A DNA stretch of 64,000 bases. Origin: Alcaligenes endophyticus. Lineage in GTDB: Bacteria; Pseudomonadota; Gammaproteobacteria; Burkholderiales; Burkholderiaceae_B. Positions 28,187-36,999 of the stretch are shown in pieces. The notes below the pieces were generated by a model. The model saw only the letters and a list, made by a program, of their open reading frames with translations, did no database searches and had not been told where the DNA came from. Every line of letters begins with the position of its first letter. Within the stretch, counting starts at the first letter, position 1. Location: NCBI RefSeq assembly GCF_026344035.1, contig NZ_JAPKND010000001.1, positions 868,001-932,000 on the forward strand, in the 5' to 3' direction. The translations under genes and the position numbers were made by a program.

Positions 28187-28681
28187 TTATAATTGAGTGT
28201 CATCAACCACTACAGGCTCAGGATTCTCTAGCCAGCGGGCGATAACTCCTACTATGGCTAAGACAGAGCCAATAGGAATTGCAATATAAATCCAAGAAAT
28301 AGACCACCCGAGGCTAGGCATAGTCTGAAAGCGCACGCGCCAGCCCATTTGTATGCCCGCCCAAGTAAGGATGCCAAAAAAAAGTACCGTCAATACCAGC
28401 ACCGTATGATCCAACCAACGTTGCTGGCGGCGCGTTAATACACCGCGCACCGCATCTACGCTTAACATAGCTCCTTGTCTAAAAGCCAAACACAAGCCCA
28501 GCATCACCGTCCAAATCAATGCTGCCCTTGACCAAGCTTCGCTCCAATCTGCCGGCGATTGCAGCACAAAACGAGCGATGACTTGGTAGAAAGCCGCCCC
28601 AACAGCAGAGACCAATAGCAATTGGGCCAGCCCCGACACGACACGCAACAGCCCCTGATCCAGAAAGCGTAGAAACCACAT
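28187..28681 (-). CDS. dctQ: TRAP transporter small membrane subunit
   Basis: This encodes 164 residues with four predicted membrane helices. The family pattern is visible: VIARFVLQSPADWSEAWSRAALIWTVMLGLCLAFRQGAMLSVDA. It pairs with DctM to form the membrane part of the TRAP system. It sits between dctP and dctM. Confidence 0.9.
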   Translation of the reverse strand: MWFLRFLDQGLLRVVSGLAQLLLVSAVGAAFYQVIARFVLQSPADWSEAWSRAALIWTVMLGLCLAFRQGAMLSVDAVRGVLTRRQQRWLDHTVLVLTVLFFGILTWAGIQMGWRVRFQTMPSLGWSISWIYIAIPIGSVLAIVGVIARWLENPEPVVVDDTQL

Positions 28682-28694
28682 CCGCTACACTCCT

Positions 28695-29660
28695 TTATGG
28701 TGTATTGCGTATTGACTCAACCAGTTCTTGGCCAAACTGTTTGTAATACTGTGGGTAAACAGGCTCCACGGCTTGCGCAAAAGCGGCATGATCTACCGCA
28801 TTGACCTGCATACCATCGGCTTTTACGGATTCAACACCACTTTGCTCAATATTATCGACATAGCCACGCATGGCCTGGGCGGCATCATGACCGGCTTTCA
28901 AAAAACGGTTTTTTTCTTCCTCGGATAAGCCGTCAAACACCATGGGTGACATTAACACTAGGGCTGGGCCATACACATGTGAGGTGAGCGACAAGTACTT
29001 TTGTAACTGCGGTAACTTAGCAGACACGATCACTGACAACGGATTTTCCTGCCCATCAATCGTCCCTTGCTGTAGGGCGGTAGCCACCTCGGGCCACGCC
29101 ATAGGGGTAGCCAGTACACCCATTTCTCGGAAAGCAGCGATATGAATGGGGTTTTCCGTCGTGCGAATTTTTAGGCCTTTAGCATCCGAAGGAGTCACCA
29201 CGGGACGGCTATTATTCGTTAAGTGACGGAAACCTTGCTCACCCCACGCCAAGGCCACTAGACCGCGTTTAGGGAACTCTGCCAGCAATTCTTGACCAAT
29301 CTCGCCATCCAGCACGGCACGTGCGTGCGATAAGTCGCGAAACAAGAAGGGGATATCGAATACCCCCGTTTTAGGTACAAAGTTTAACGTCGCCCCTGTG
29401 GATACAATCGCTAAATCGATGGTGCCCAGTTGCAAACCCTCAATCACCTCGCGCTCTCCCCCTAAGGCACTATTAGGAAAAGCTTCGATCTTGTACTGTC
29501 CGCCGTCTTCTATACTAGCTGCAAAGGCATCTGCACCAGCACCGTAATGTGAACTGGTAGACAAAGCATAGGCAAGCTTAAGTGGCGTTTGCGCCAAGGC
29601 TGTCGTAGTGGTGAATAGGGAAGCTGCCAATAAAGCAAACAAACCATGTCGTAGGCGCAT
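28695..29660 (-). CDS. dctP: TRAP transporter periplasmic substrate-binding protein
   Basis: This encodes 321 residues from the ATG at 29660, which has AAAGGAGA 6 bases upstream. The signal peptide ends near ALAQ. The mature part has the DctP pattern: LKLAYALSTSSHYGAGADAFA, GTIDLAIVSTGATLNFVPKTGVFDIPFLF, DAKGLKIRTTENPIHIAAFREMG (the Arg that usually binds a carboxylate) and QQGTIDGQENPLSVI. The likely substrate is an organic acid, but which one cannot be read. It follows the acetolactate-synthase-like gene by 90 bases on the same strand. Confidence 0.92.
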   Translation of the reverse strand: MRLRHGLFALLAASLFTTTTALAQTPLKLAYALSTSSHYGAGADAFAASIEDGGQYKIEAFPNSALGGEREVIEGLQLGTIDLAIVSTGATLNFVPKTGVFDIPFLFRDLSHARAVLDGEIGQELLAEFPKRGLVALAWGEQGFRHLTNNSRPVVTPSDAKGLKIRTTENPIHIAAFREMGVLATPMAWPEVATALQQGTIDGQENPLSVIVSAKLPQLQKYLSLTSHVYGPALVLMSPMVFDGLSEEEKNRFLKAGHDAAQAMRGYVDNIEQSGVESVKADGMQVNAVDHAAFAQAVEPVYPQYYKQFGQELVESIRNTP

Positions 29661-29750
29661 AATGTCTCCTTTGTGACCGTTATAAGACCTAAAACACTGT
29701 AAAACAGCCTGCATGGCAGCCATATAGGGGTTTTCGCCTGTCTCGCCTAA

Positions 29751-31496
29751 TTACTCCTCCACGTACCAGGTGTCTTCCGACAACATCACTTGTTGATGAC
29801 CATAGCCTGCAGGCATCATGGGGAAACAGTTTTCTTGCGCCTGCACTCGTACATCCAGGAAGTAAGGCCCATCGTAAGCCAAGCACTCTTGCAAGGCTGC
29901 GCTTAACTGCGCGGGATCAACCACTTGTGCTGCACCCCAGCCGAAGGCGCGCGCCAAGGCGACAAAGTCTGGTAGGGCCTCGTTATAGCTATGACTATAG
30001 CGGCCATCATGAATGAGCTCCTGCCACTGTCGCACCATACCCATATGTTCGTTATTACACAGCACCACTTTCACTGGGGTGCGATGCTGCACGGCGGTTG
30101 CAAGTTCTTGTATGTTCATCAATACCGAAGCATCGCCGCTCACACACACCACTGTTTTACCGGGATGGGCAATCTGCGCTCCTAGGGCGGCAGGTAAACC
30201 ATAGCCCATGGTGCCAGCACCGCCTGAGGTTAACCAACGCCGTGGACGATCAAATTTTATATATTGTGCTGCCCACATTTGATGCTGCCCCACATCGGTA
30301 GACACAATGGCATCTTTGCCTTGCAACTGTGCATTCAGTTCCCACAGTAAGTGTTGCGGCAAAATATACTCGTTAGAAGGTTGCACTCGCAGACACTGCT
30401 GAGCGCGCCACACCTCAATCCGTTGCCACCAATCGCTCAGCGCGCCAGCCACTATGGTATGAGTGCTAAGTTCTTTACGCAGCGCCCGCAATAAAGGGTA
30501 GCAATCGCCTACTAAAGCAACATCAGCGCGCACAACCTTATCAATTGAGCCCGGGTCAATATCAATATGTATTTTGCTGGCATGAGGACAAAAATCGGAC
30601 AAACGCCCGGTAATCCTGTCATCAAAACGAGCCCCTACACAGATGATTAAATCGGCATGGTGCATCGCAAGATTGGCTTCCAGCGTGCCATGCATGCCCA
30701 ACATTCCTACAAACAAGTCGTCGCTAGCTGGGTAGGCCCCTAATCCCATTAAGGTCAGTGTGCACGGCGCCCCGATATCCTGAACCAGACTGGTAAAAGC
30801 ATGGCAAGCATCTAGCCCTGAGTTAATTAAGCCGCCCCCCCCGTAAAATACAGGACGCTTCGCTTTGGCAATCAATGCAGCGGCACGTTTGACTGCCGTT
30901 TCTAAAACAGGAGCGCTTTGTACATCGCCACCGTTTTCAATACTATCGGCTGGCTCACGGCTCACCGTAGCGGGTACGGCGGCAATTTGTATGTCTTTGG
31001 GAAAATCCAATAAAACAGGTCCTGGCCTGCCTTCAGTACACAGCCTATACCCTTTCGCTGCTAGCGCGGCAACGTCTTCTACCCGGCGAATCTGGGCATT
31101 CCACTTGGTGACGGGACGCGAAATACCGATCGCGTCACACTCTTGAAAAGCGTCCGTACCGATAGCTGTTGTAGCCACTTGGCCACTAATACACAGTACT
31201 GGAATAGAGTCGCACAAGGCATCCAATAGGCCTGAGGTGGTGTTTGCCATGCCTGGGCCAGAGGTCACTAACACGACACCCGGCTTGCCTGTGCTACGCG
31301 CATAACCTTCGGCAGCATGCACCGCGGCTTGCTCGTGACGCACTAATATATGGCGTAGGCGAGATTCAGAATAAAGCGCATCATACAAAGGCAGCACAGC
31401 CCCTCCGGGATAACCAAAGATCGTGTCTACCCCAAGTTCCAGGAGGGTATCCAAGAACACTTGGGCTCCGTTACGAGCCGTCGAATCGTCTAACAT
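29751..31496 (-). CDS. Acetolactate synthase-like thiamine diphosphate enzyme (large subunit type)
   Basis: This encodes 581 residues from the ATG at 31496; a GTG four codons upstream is also possible. The three ThDP-enzyme domains are intact. The activating Glu is in [16 protein letters not shown], the acetohydroxyacid-synthase motif is [21 protein letters not shown], and the cofactor motif is [12 protein letters not shown]...[13 protein letters not shown]. The typical reaction joins two pyruvates, or pyruvate and 2-oxobutyrate, for branched-chain amino acids. No regulatory small subunit (ilvH) or ilvC lies next to it. It instead precedes a TRAP operon, so it may be a catabolic or stand-alone paralogue. 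Confidence 0.85.
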   Translation of the reverse strand: MLDDSTARNGAQVFLDTLLELGVDTIFGYPGGAVLPLYDALYSESRLRHILVRHEQAAVHAAEGYARSTGKPGVVLVTSGPGMANTTSGLLDALCDSIPVLCISGQVATTAIGTDAFQECDAIGISRPVTKWNAQIRRVEDVAALAAKGYRLCTEGRPGPVLLDFPKDIQIAAVPATVSREPADSIENGGDVQSAPVLETAVKRAAALIAKAKRPVFYGGGGLINSGLDACHAFTSLVQDIGAPCTLTLMGLGAYPASDDLFVGMLGMHGTLEANLAMHHADLIICVGARFDDRITGRLSDFCPHASKIHIDIDPGSIDKVVRADVALVGDCYPLLRALRKELSTHTIVAGALSDWWQRIEVWRAQQCLRVQPSNEYILPQHLLWELNAQLQGKDAIVSTDVGQHQMWAAQYIKFDRPRRWLTSGGAGTMGYGLPAALGAQIAHPGKTVVCVSGDASVLMNIQELATAVQHRTPVKVVLCNNEHMGMVRQWQELIHDGRYSHSYNEALPDFVALARAFGWGAAQVVDPAQLSAALQECLAYDGPYFLDVRVQAQENCFPMMPAGYGHQQVMLSEDTWYVEE

Positions 31497-31560
31497 ATGT
31501 TTGTACACTCAATGTTTGTGGGTAACCATCTACATTCTATCCCTTTTTACAGGCACTCCA

Positions 31561-32235
31561 ATGGTCACACGTCGCCAACCTTGGCATCTAGTAAAAGCCT
31601 CGACTCTTCATGGTAAGGGCGTTTTTGCCCTGCGTGATATTCCTGCTGGGACACGCATCCTGCAATATGCAGGCCGTCGCCTAACGTCCGAACAAGCAGA
31701 TGCATTACATCCCGTGAATCCCGACGATCCATTTCACACCTTCTTTTTTGCCTTAAGCTCGGGGAAAATTATTGATGGCGGCCAGCGTGGAAACGATTCT
31801 CGCTGGATTAACCATTGCTGTGAACCCAACTGCGAAGGCCATGAGAACAGCGATGGGACGCGGGTCTATATCGTCGCGATGCGGGACATTGCTGCCGGGG
31901 AAGAGTTGCTCTATGACTACGGTCTGGTGATTGATGAAGATATCACCGCAGAGCTCAAGCAAAATTACCGATGCCTATGTGGCGTGCCTAGTTGTCGCGG
32001 CACCATGATCGCTGTACCCGAGCCTGATAATAAACGGGAGGCGGCCGCTCAGGAACTTCGAGCCGCCGCTGCCGAGCTACAAGCGGAACTGGATGCTGCC
32101 ATGGCTCAAGCCAGCCATGCCCCCTTAAACACCACCAAGGATAAGCCAGGCGACAAAGCTAAGACTAAGAAGAAAGAGAAAAAAAACAAAAAAGATAAGG
32201 ATAAAAAGACAAAAAGGAAGAAGGGTAAACAATAA
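31561..32235 (+). CDS. SET-domain protein (putative protein lysine methyltransferase) with Lys-rich tail
   Basis: This encodes 224 residues from the ATG at 31561. Residues ~8–125 form a SET domain: SLHGKGVFALRDIPAG-like start (TLHGKGVFALRDIPAGTRI), SAM/lysine-site RWINHCCEPNCEGH and EELLYDYG. A post-SET-like zinc motif follows (YRCLCGVPSCRGTM). The C-terminal ~70 residues are an Ala/Glu coiled-coil segment and then a tail made almost only of Lys, Asp and Asn. It should use S-adenosylmethionine to methylate a protein lysine; the target is unknown. Bacterial SET proteins are scattered and few are characterised. It is divergent from the acetolactate-synthase-like gene. Confidence 0.85.
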   Translation: MVTRRQPWHLVKASTLHGKGVFALRDIPAGTRILQYAGRRLTSEQADALHPVNPDDPFHTFFFALSSGKIIDGGQRGNDSRWINHCCEPNCEGHENSDGTRVYIVAMRDIAAGEELLYDYGLVIDEDITAELKQNYRCLCGVPSCRGTMIAVPEPDNKREAAAQELRAAAAELQAELDAAMAQASHAPLNTTKDKPGDKAKTKKKEKKNKKDKDKKTKRKKGKQ

Positions 32236-32268
32236 AGCCCACGCTTAGGAACTACTAAACTCACCTGT

Positions 32269-33009
32269 TCAAACATCAAAAATTTGGGCTTGCATCAACT
32301 TTAATGCTTGGACGTACTCACTCTGATGCAGGCTCAAACGCCCCACTGGGCCGACAATAGCCAACGCTAGTACCTCATCACCTATTGCACCAGCAACCGC
32401 TAAAGCAGCCAAGTCTTCCCCCCCCTCGTTTTCAACCCAAGCCCACCCCTGTCGTCGAAACAAGGCTATTTGCTCTTGCAACTGGCCCAAATCCGTCCGA
32501 GTACCTGAGGCCACCTTTCGCAACGGCCTGAGTTGTAATTGCCGAAGCGCTTCCTCCGGACTACCGTACGCCAAAATTGCCTTGCCCAGAGCCGAGACAT
32601 GCAAGCTCAACTTGTCGCTTCCAGCCCCTGTATACCGTAATGGGTGTCGCCCATCGCTAAAAACAATAACTTGCACAACACCATTAAGCACACGACCACA
32701 CAAGATGCTTTCCCCAGTACGGTCACGCAACAACTCACAGGCCTCTTGCAAAGAACTCAGCACAGGATCTGTTGCACCGATCTGTCTAGCAATCGTTTGC
32801 AAACGCTCGGTGGGATAAAGCTTCCGAGACTTCACAGTACGTCTTAAAAAGCCGCATTGCAATAAGGTGTGAACCAAGTCCGAGCAACTGCTTTCGGGCA
32901 AACTCAATAAACGTGCCAGCTCCGAATTTGACAAAGGCCGCTTCTCACGGGCAAACACCTCAAATAAAGCCATCGCTCGCGCAGCAGCTGGAACTAAATT
33001 AGTAGACAT
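32269..33009 (-). CDS. IclR-family transcriptional regulator
   Basis: This encodes 246 residues from the ATG at 33009, which has GGAG 6 bases upstream; the longer open frame upstream is probably not translated. An N-terminal winged helix (ALFEVFAREKRPLSNSELARLLSLPESSCSDLVHTLLQCGFL) precedes the IclR effector domain (LHVSALGKAILAY, VENEGGEDLAALAVAG). It is divergent from the DUF35–thiolase catabolic cluster and most likely controls it through the 150-base region between them. The effector would be the pathway substrate or an intermediate. Confidence 0.88.
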   Translation of the reverse strand: MSTNLVPAAARAMALFEVFAREKRPLSNSELARLLSLPESSCSDLVHTLLQCGFLRRTVKSRKLYPTERLQTIARQIGATDPVLSSLQEACELLRDRTGESILCGRVLNGVVQVIVFSDGRHPLRYTGAGSDKLSLHVSALGKAILAYGSPEEALRQLQLRPLRKVASGTRTDLGQLQEQIALFRRQGWAWVENEGGEDLAALAVAGAIGDEVLALAIVGPVGRLSLHQSEYVQALKLMQAQIFDV

Positions 33010-33157
33010 ACGCTCTCCGAAATATCGTAGAGATTTTATGCTTTTCTTTGCATGCATTGCTATAAAACACTGAAAACAAGGGAAAACCCCCGCCCAAATA
33101 AACGATATACCGAAGTAGACTACAGCATACCGTATATAAAAATCATTACTAGGAACC
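33010..33157. promoter_or_regulatory. Divergent promoter region of the IclR gene and the catabolic cluster
   Basis: This AT-rich interval contains two AT-ACCG repeats and an inverted ATATAC (33105–33110) / GTATAT (33132–33137) pair that could serve as an operator. No unambiguous -35/-10 pair is visible. Confidence 0.4.
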
Positions 33158-33565
33158 ATGAAACCGAGTAAACCTACCCTTTTCGGCTTATCGAAAACAC
33201 CTCCCGTTATGAACCTACTGATGAAACGCTGCCCTCAATGCGAGCAACTCAGCTTCCCTGCTAATGCTCCAGGTTGCGCAATGTGCGGCACCTGTCTTGC
33301 CAACAGTCCAATTGAGCCGCACTCAGGCGTCGGAATACTTAAAGGATTCATACGTTTGAACCTCCCTCTGACCACTGGGCTCCAGACTCCTGTATTGATT
33401 GGTGAACTTGAGCTGGCACCTGGCATAACACGGCAAGCGGTCTTAGACGTGATAGATCCCAACCTTCTGTACCCTGATCAAGCCTTACAAGCGATCGGTG
33501 TACCTAGCAACGAGCCGGATCATTACGACTGCGTTTTCAGAACGTCGAATAAGGAAGAATCATGA
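33158..33565 (+). CDS. DUF35 / Zn-ribbon OB-fold protein (thiolase partner)
   Basis: This encodes 135 residues with AGGA before the ATG. It has a rubredoxin-like zinc ribbon (CPQCEQLSFPANAPGCAMCGTC) followed by an OB-fold segment (GVGILKGFIRLNLPLTTGLQTPVLIGELEL). DUF35 proteins bind thiolase-fold partners and help place the acyl-CoA substrate; known cases include PhlB and the DUF35 domain of ChsH2. The stop overlaps the start of the thiolase-like gene by 4 bases (ATGA), so the two are translationally coupled. The C-terminal ~35 residues look less typical. Confidence 0.85.
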   Translation: MKPSKPTLFGLSKTPPVMNLLMKRCPQCEQLSFPANAPGCAMCGTCLANSPIEPHSGVGILKGFIRLNLPLTTGLQTPVLIGELELAPGITRQAVLDVIDPNLLYPDQALQAIGVPSNEPDHYDCVFRTSNKEES

Positions 33566-34719
33566 GCCTAGACTTAACCGCCCAGGGTGGTATTTACGTA
33601 GTCGGAATTGGTATGCATGCTTATCAATTTCCAAGCGATACGCCCTACACAGTCTTGGGACTCACCGCCGTACGCCAAGCCTTACAGGATGCCGCACTGA
33701 AGTGGAGTGACATACAGGCCGCCTATGTGGGTACCACCTCTTTAGGTATGGCGGCCGGCAAAGTCATGTTGCAACACTTAGGACCTAGCAACCTTGAGGT
33801 CGTACAAATAGAAAATGCGTCTGCCTCAGGCTCCTACGCCTTTCGACAAGCCTGTCTCGCCATTATTTCCGGCGCCCATGACACCGTTTTAGTTACGGGG
33901 ATAGATAAGCATGGAAATGTAAGGCGGGCGGCTGACTATGATGGGCTCGAGCACTTAAGTAGTACAGAAACCATACCGGCTGTACATTTTGCTTTGCTCG
34001 CCCAAAAGTATCTGAAACAGCATAACTTACCCGTGGAAGCCATGGCTAAGGTCGCCGTAAAGAACCGCAAAAATGCCGCCCTTAACCCTTATGCACAACA
34101 TCGACGTGAAAAAACCTTAGCAGAGGTGATGAGCTCAACATCCGTTGCAGGCGCTCTCACGGCACAGCAATGCTGCCCGCGCGGCGAAGGCGCATCGGCC
34201 GTCATTCTCATGTCAGGCAAAGCAATAGAACGTATGGGAATTTGCCCGGAACGTGCTATATGCGTACGCGCCTCAGTCGCGGCTAGCGAACAAATCAACC
34301 CGAATGTCGAGTGCTCCATCACAGAGCTCGTCAAGCAAACAGCATTCGATGCCTACAAGCAAGCCGGCATTGAACCAAAGGAGCTGGACTTACTTGAGCT
34401 ACACGATGCTTTTTCAGTGGAAGAGCTCATTTATAGCGAGGCTATGGGTCTATGTGATATCGGCATGGGCTCGCATTACCTAGAACAGGGTCATTCTGCG
34501 ATTGGCGGCCAATGCGCCATTAACGCATCCGGTGGTTTGATTGGAATGGGGCACCCCCTTGGACCCACAGGTATCGGCCAAATCGCTGAAATAACTCGTC
34601 AGCTAAGGGGTGAGGCAGGACCACGACAACACCCTAATCCCCGTATAGGTATGGCTCACATGATTGGATTGGGCTCAGTGGGCATTGCACACATTCTTAG
34701 CAAATCAGGAAACACATGA
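33562..34719 (+). CDS. Thiolase-superfamily (SCP2/lipid-transfer type) protein lacking the nucleophilic cysteine
   Basis: This encodes 385 residues. The fold is clear: N-terminal half with a VYVGTTSLGM-like core strand, ELHDAFSVEELIYSEAMGL with His281, and GGLIGMGHPLGPTGIGQI with His331. Where thiolases have the nucleophilic Cys (xxCATG in SCP-x), this protein has ENASASGS with Ser87. The C-terminal second Cys of classical thiolases is also absent (IGLGSVG). Cys-less members paired with DUF35 proteins include Ltp2-type retro-aldolases of steroid side-chain degradation. A retro-aldol or Claisen-type cleavage of a CoA thioester is therefore my favoured inference. It overlaps genes on both sides by 4 bases. 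Confidence 0.82.
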   Translation: MSLDLTAQGGIYVVGIGMHAYQFPSDTPYTVLGLTAVRQALQDAALKWSDIQAAYVGTTSLGMAAGKVMLQHLGPSNLEVVQIENASASGSYAFRQACLAIISGAHDTVLVTGIDKHGNVRRAADYDGLEHLSSTETIPAVHFALLAQKYLKQHNLPVEAMAKVAVKNRKNAALNPYAQHRREKTLAEVMSSTSVAGALTAQQCCPRGEGASAVILMSGKAIERMGICPERAICVRASVAASEQINPNVECSITELVKQTAFDAYKQAGIEPKELDLLELHDAFSVEELIYSEAMGLCDIGMGSHYLEQGHSAIGGQCAINASGGLIGMGHPLGPTGIGQIAEITRQLRGEAGPRQHPNPRIGMAHMIGLGSVGIAHILSKSGNT

Positions 34720-35516
34720 ATATCGAAACCATTGGCACACTGACCTGGCAAGTAAAAAACAGCGTAGGAGTAATTCATCTCAATAGACCTGAGCGATTAA
34801 ACGCTATTGGCTCAACCATGAAAGCCGATCTAGCCGAAGTATTTTTTAACCGAGCCAGAAATAACAGAAATGTAAAAGTTGTTGTTATTACAGGAACCGG
34901 AGATCGTGCATTCTGTGCAGGTGCTGACTTAAAAGAAAGAGTGGGAGAAAAAACAACCTCTCATCAATTCTTTTTTTCTCAAAAATCAACTCATGAGTTG
35001 ATGCAAAAAATAGAGAATTTTGAAAAGCCTGTGATTGCAGCCATTAATGGGGTTGCATTAGGTGGCGGACTCGAAATAGCTCTTTGTTGTGACATTCGTA
35101 TCGCCGCTGAGCATGCCAAATTCGGTTTACCTGAAGCAAAAATTAATATGGTTCCTGCAGCAGGTGGAACGCAAAGATTACCACGGGTTATTGGGGCATC
35201 CAGAGCGAAACAAATGCTTTTTTTAGCAGAGATGATTAGTGCAGAAGAAGCTCTAAAGCTGGGTTTGATTAGCAAAATAAGCAAAAAAGAAAATCTTATG
35301 AAGGTATCTATGGAAATGGCTACAAAGATTGCAAGCATGCCATCTATGGCTATTAGCCTAGGTAAAAAATGTGTGAATACAGGACTGCAAGTAGATTTGA
35401 ATTCTGGTCTAGATTATGAGCGCTATGCAGCAAGTATTCTCATGGTGACGGAAGATAGAAAAGAAGGTATCAATGCTTTTGTCGAAAAGCGCGAACCCAA
35501 TTTCATTGGAAAATAG
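34716..35516 (+). CDS. Enoyl-CoA hydratase/isomerase (crotonase) family protein
   Basis: This encodes 266 residues, overlapping the thiolase-like gene by 4 bases. Crotonase signatures are complete: oxyanion-hole strands DRAFCAGADLKER and NGVALGGGLEIALCCDIRIA, and FGLPEAKINMVPAAGGTQRLPR. Both acidic residues used by hydratases (Glu in GGGLEIA and in LPEAK) are present, so it should hydrate a 2-enoyl-CoA, supplying a 3-hydroxyacyl-CoA to the neighbouring aldolase-like protein. From here to ~37000 the DNA becomes visibly richer in A+T than the flanks, with many AAA, ATA and GAA codons, suggesting a different origin. Confidence 0.9.
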   Translation: MNIETIGTLTWQVKNSVGVIHLNRPERLNAIGSTMKADLAEVFFNRARNNRNVKVVVITGTGDRAFCAGADLKERVGEKTTSHQFFFSQKSTHELMQKIENFEKPVIAAINGVALGGGLEIALCCDIRIAAEHAKFGLPEAKINMVPAAGGTQRLPRVIGASRAKQMLFLAEMISAEEALKLGLISKISKKENLMKVSMEMATKIASMPSMAISLGKKCVNTGLQVDLNSGLDYERYAASILMVTEDRKEGINAFVEKREPNFIGK

Positions 35517-35524
35517 AGAAAAAG

Positions 35525-36337
35525 ATGAATCAACGATTACAAAATAAAGTGGCCCTTGTCACTGGGGCTGGGCAAGGGGTAGGACGGGCAATTTCTCTCG
35601 AGTTAGCACAAGATGGTGCGGCTGTTATCGTGAACGACTTATTTTCGGAGCGCTGTGATGAAGTTGCACAACTAATCATTGAAAATGGCGGAAGAGCCAT
35701 TGCTGCACCGGCAGACATTACCAACATGGATCAGGTTGAGACCATGGTTCAAAACGCAGAAAAGACGTTCGGCTATATCAATGTGCTAGTCAATAATGCA
35801 GGAATAGTGCCAGAGCGTAGAGAAAAGGGTGGAAAAACTCCACGGTTTTTAGAAATGCCAATCACTGACTGGTCCAAGGTCATTGATCTAAATCTGTACG
35901 GTTCGCTGTATTGTAGTAAGTCAGTACTACCCAGAATGGTAGAGCACAAAGACGGAAAAATTATAAATATTATCTCCGAAGCTGGCCGAGTAGGAGAGGC
36001 TAACTTGGCTGTGTACTCAGCCGCTAAGGGAGCTATTGCAGCTTTCGGAAAAGCCTTAGCCAAAGAGCACGGTAGAGACTGTATAACAGTGAACTCCGTT
36101 GCATTGGGGGCTGTGTCACACGAAGGCATTATCAATGGGCCTTTACATCCAGATGCAACACCAGAAAACAATGAGGTTCTAAAACGAATGCTAAATTTTT
36201 ACCCCTTAGCAAAAGGACTAGGACGTGTTTCTCGTCCAGAAGACATCTCTGGCCTCATCGCTTTTTTAGCCTCTGACAGATCACTATTTATCACAGGACA
36301 AACCATAGGAATTTCAGGTGGGTTCACAATGATTTGA
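35525..36337 (+). CDS. Short-chain dehydrogenase/reductase
   Basis: This encodes 270 residues, starting 8 bases after the hydratase. The dinucleotide motif is VTGAGQGVGRAIS, followed by NNAG and the catalytic Ser...YSAAK set, all intact. An Asp after the second strand (VNDLF) suggests NAD preference. It probably oxidises a hydroxyacyl-CoA or an alcohol/aldehyde product of the cluster. Like its neighbours it lies in AT-rich DNA. Confidence 0.9.
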   Translation: MNQRLQNKVALVTGAGQGVGRAISLELAQDGAAVIVNDLFSERCDEVAQLIIENGGRAIAAPADITNMDQVETMVQNAEKTFGYINVLVNNAGIVPERREKGGKTPRFLEMPITDWSKVIDLNLYGSLYCSKSVLPRMVEHKDGKIINIISEAGRVGEANLAVYSAAKGAIAAFGKALAKEHGRDCITVNSVALGAVSHEGIINGPLHPDATPENNEVLKRMLNFYPLAKGLGRVSRPEDISGLIAFLASDRSLFITGQTIGISGGFTMI

Positions 36338-36382
36338 ATTACCTTATTCGTTACCAATTAATTTAAATCGGAACTACCTATT

Positions 36383-36979
36383 ATGTATTTTGATATCGCT
36401 CAACTAGATTATAAAAAGTGTTACAAACTACTTGCCTCCACAGTAGTTCCTAGACCTATTGCCTGGGTAATCAGCTCAGATAAAAATGGGGTAATTAACG
36501 CTGCCCCTTTTTCTTTTTTTAACTTTTTCTCTGGATTTCCACCTGTTATTTGTTTAGGAGTTGGTTATAAAGACGGCAAGCCTAAGGACACTCTGTTTAA
36601 CATAATGAATTCAGGAGAATTCATAATTAATATGGTTACTGAAAACCTAGCTGAAAAAATGAATGAAACAGCCTATCCATTTTCTTCGGATGTAGATGAG
36701 TTAAGAAAAACAGGACTGGACACGAAACAAGGAATAAAAATAAAACTGCCATTTATATCTGAAAGCCCCGTGGCTATAGAGTGTATAAAAAAAGAAATAA
36801 TTAGTATAGACACAACTGCAAAATTAATAATAGGTCATGTAGTTGGAATACACATCAATGACGAAGCAATTACCGATCCAGAAAAGCTGTATATAAACAC
36901 TGAAAAACTTAAGTTAATTGGTCGAATGGAAAGTCCAGGATGGTACATCAGGACAGAAGATAGATTCAAAATTAGATGA
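36383..36979 (+). CDS. Flavin reductase-like (FMN-binding split-barrel) protein
   Basis: This encodes 198 residues. The flavoprotein split-barrel pattern is clear: VVPRPIAWVISSDKNGVINAAPFSFFNFFSGFPPVICLGVG, then DTLFNIMNSGEFIINMV. Such proteins bind FMN and often reduce flavin for a monooxygenase, but none is encoded next to it. A related protein, with the same APYSFFNLF...PPIIAF core, is encoded at 62339, also next to a Bug gene. It lies in the most AT-rich part of the window: 16 of the 60 bases from 36601 are G or C. Confidence 0.85.
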   Translation: MYFDIAQLDYKKCYKLLASTVVPRPIAWVISSDKNGVINAAPFSFFNFFSGFPPVICLGVGYKDGKPKDTLFNIMNSGEFIINMVTENLAEKMNETAYPFSSDVDELRKTGLDTKQGIKIKLPFISESPVAIECIKKEIISIDTTAKLIIGHVVGIHINDEAITDPEKLYINTEKLKLIGRMESPGWYIRTEDRFKIR

Positions 36980-36999
36980 ATTAAATCCGGAGAGACAAG

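Noticed and set aside
35773-36171. 132-residue open frame on the minus strand inside the SDR gene
   Set aside because: It overlaps an intact, motif-complete SDR gene and has no start signals.
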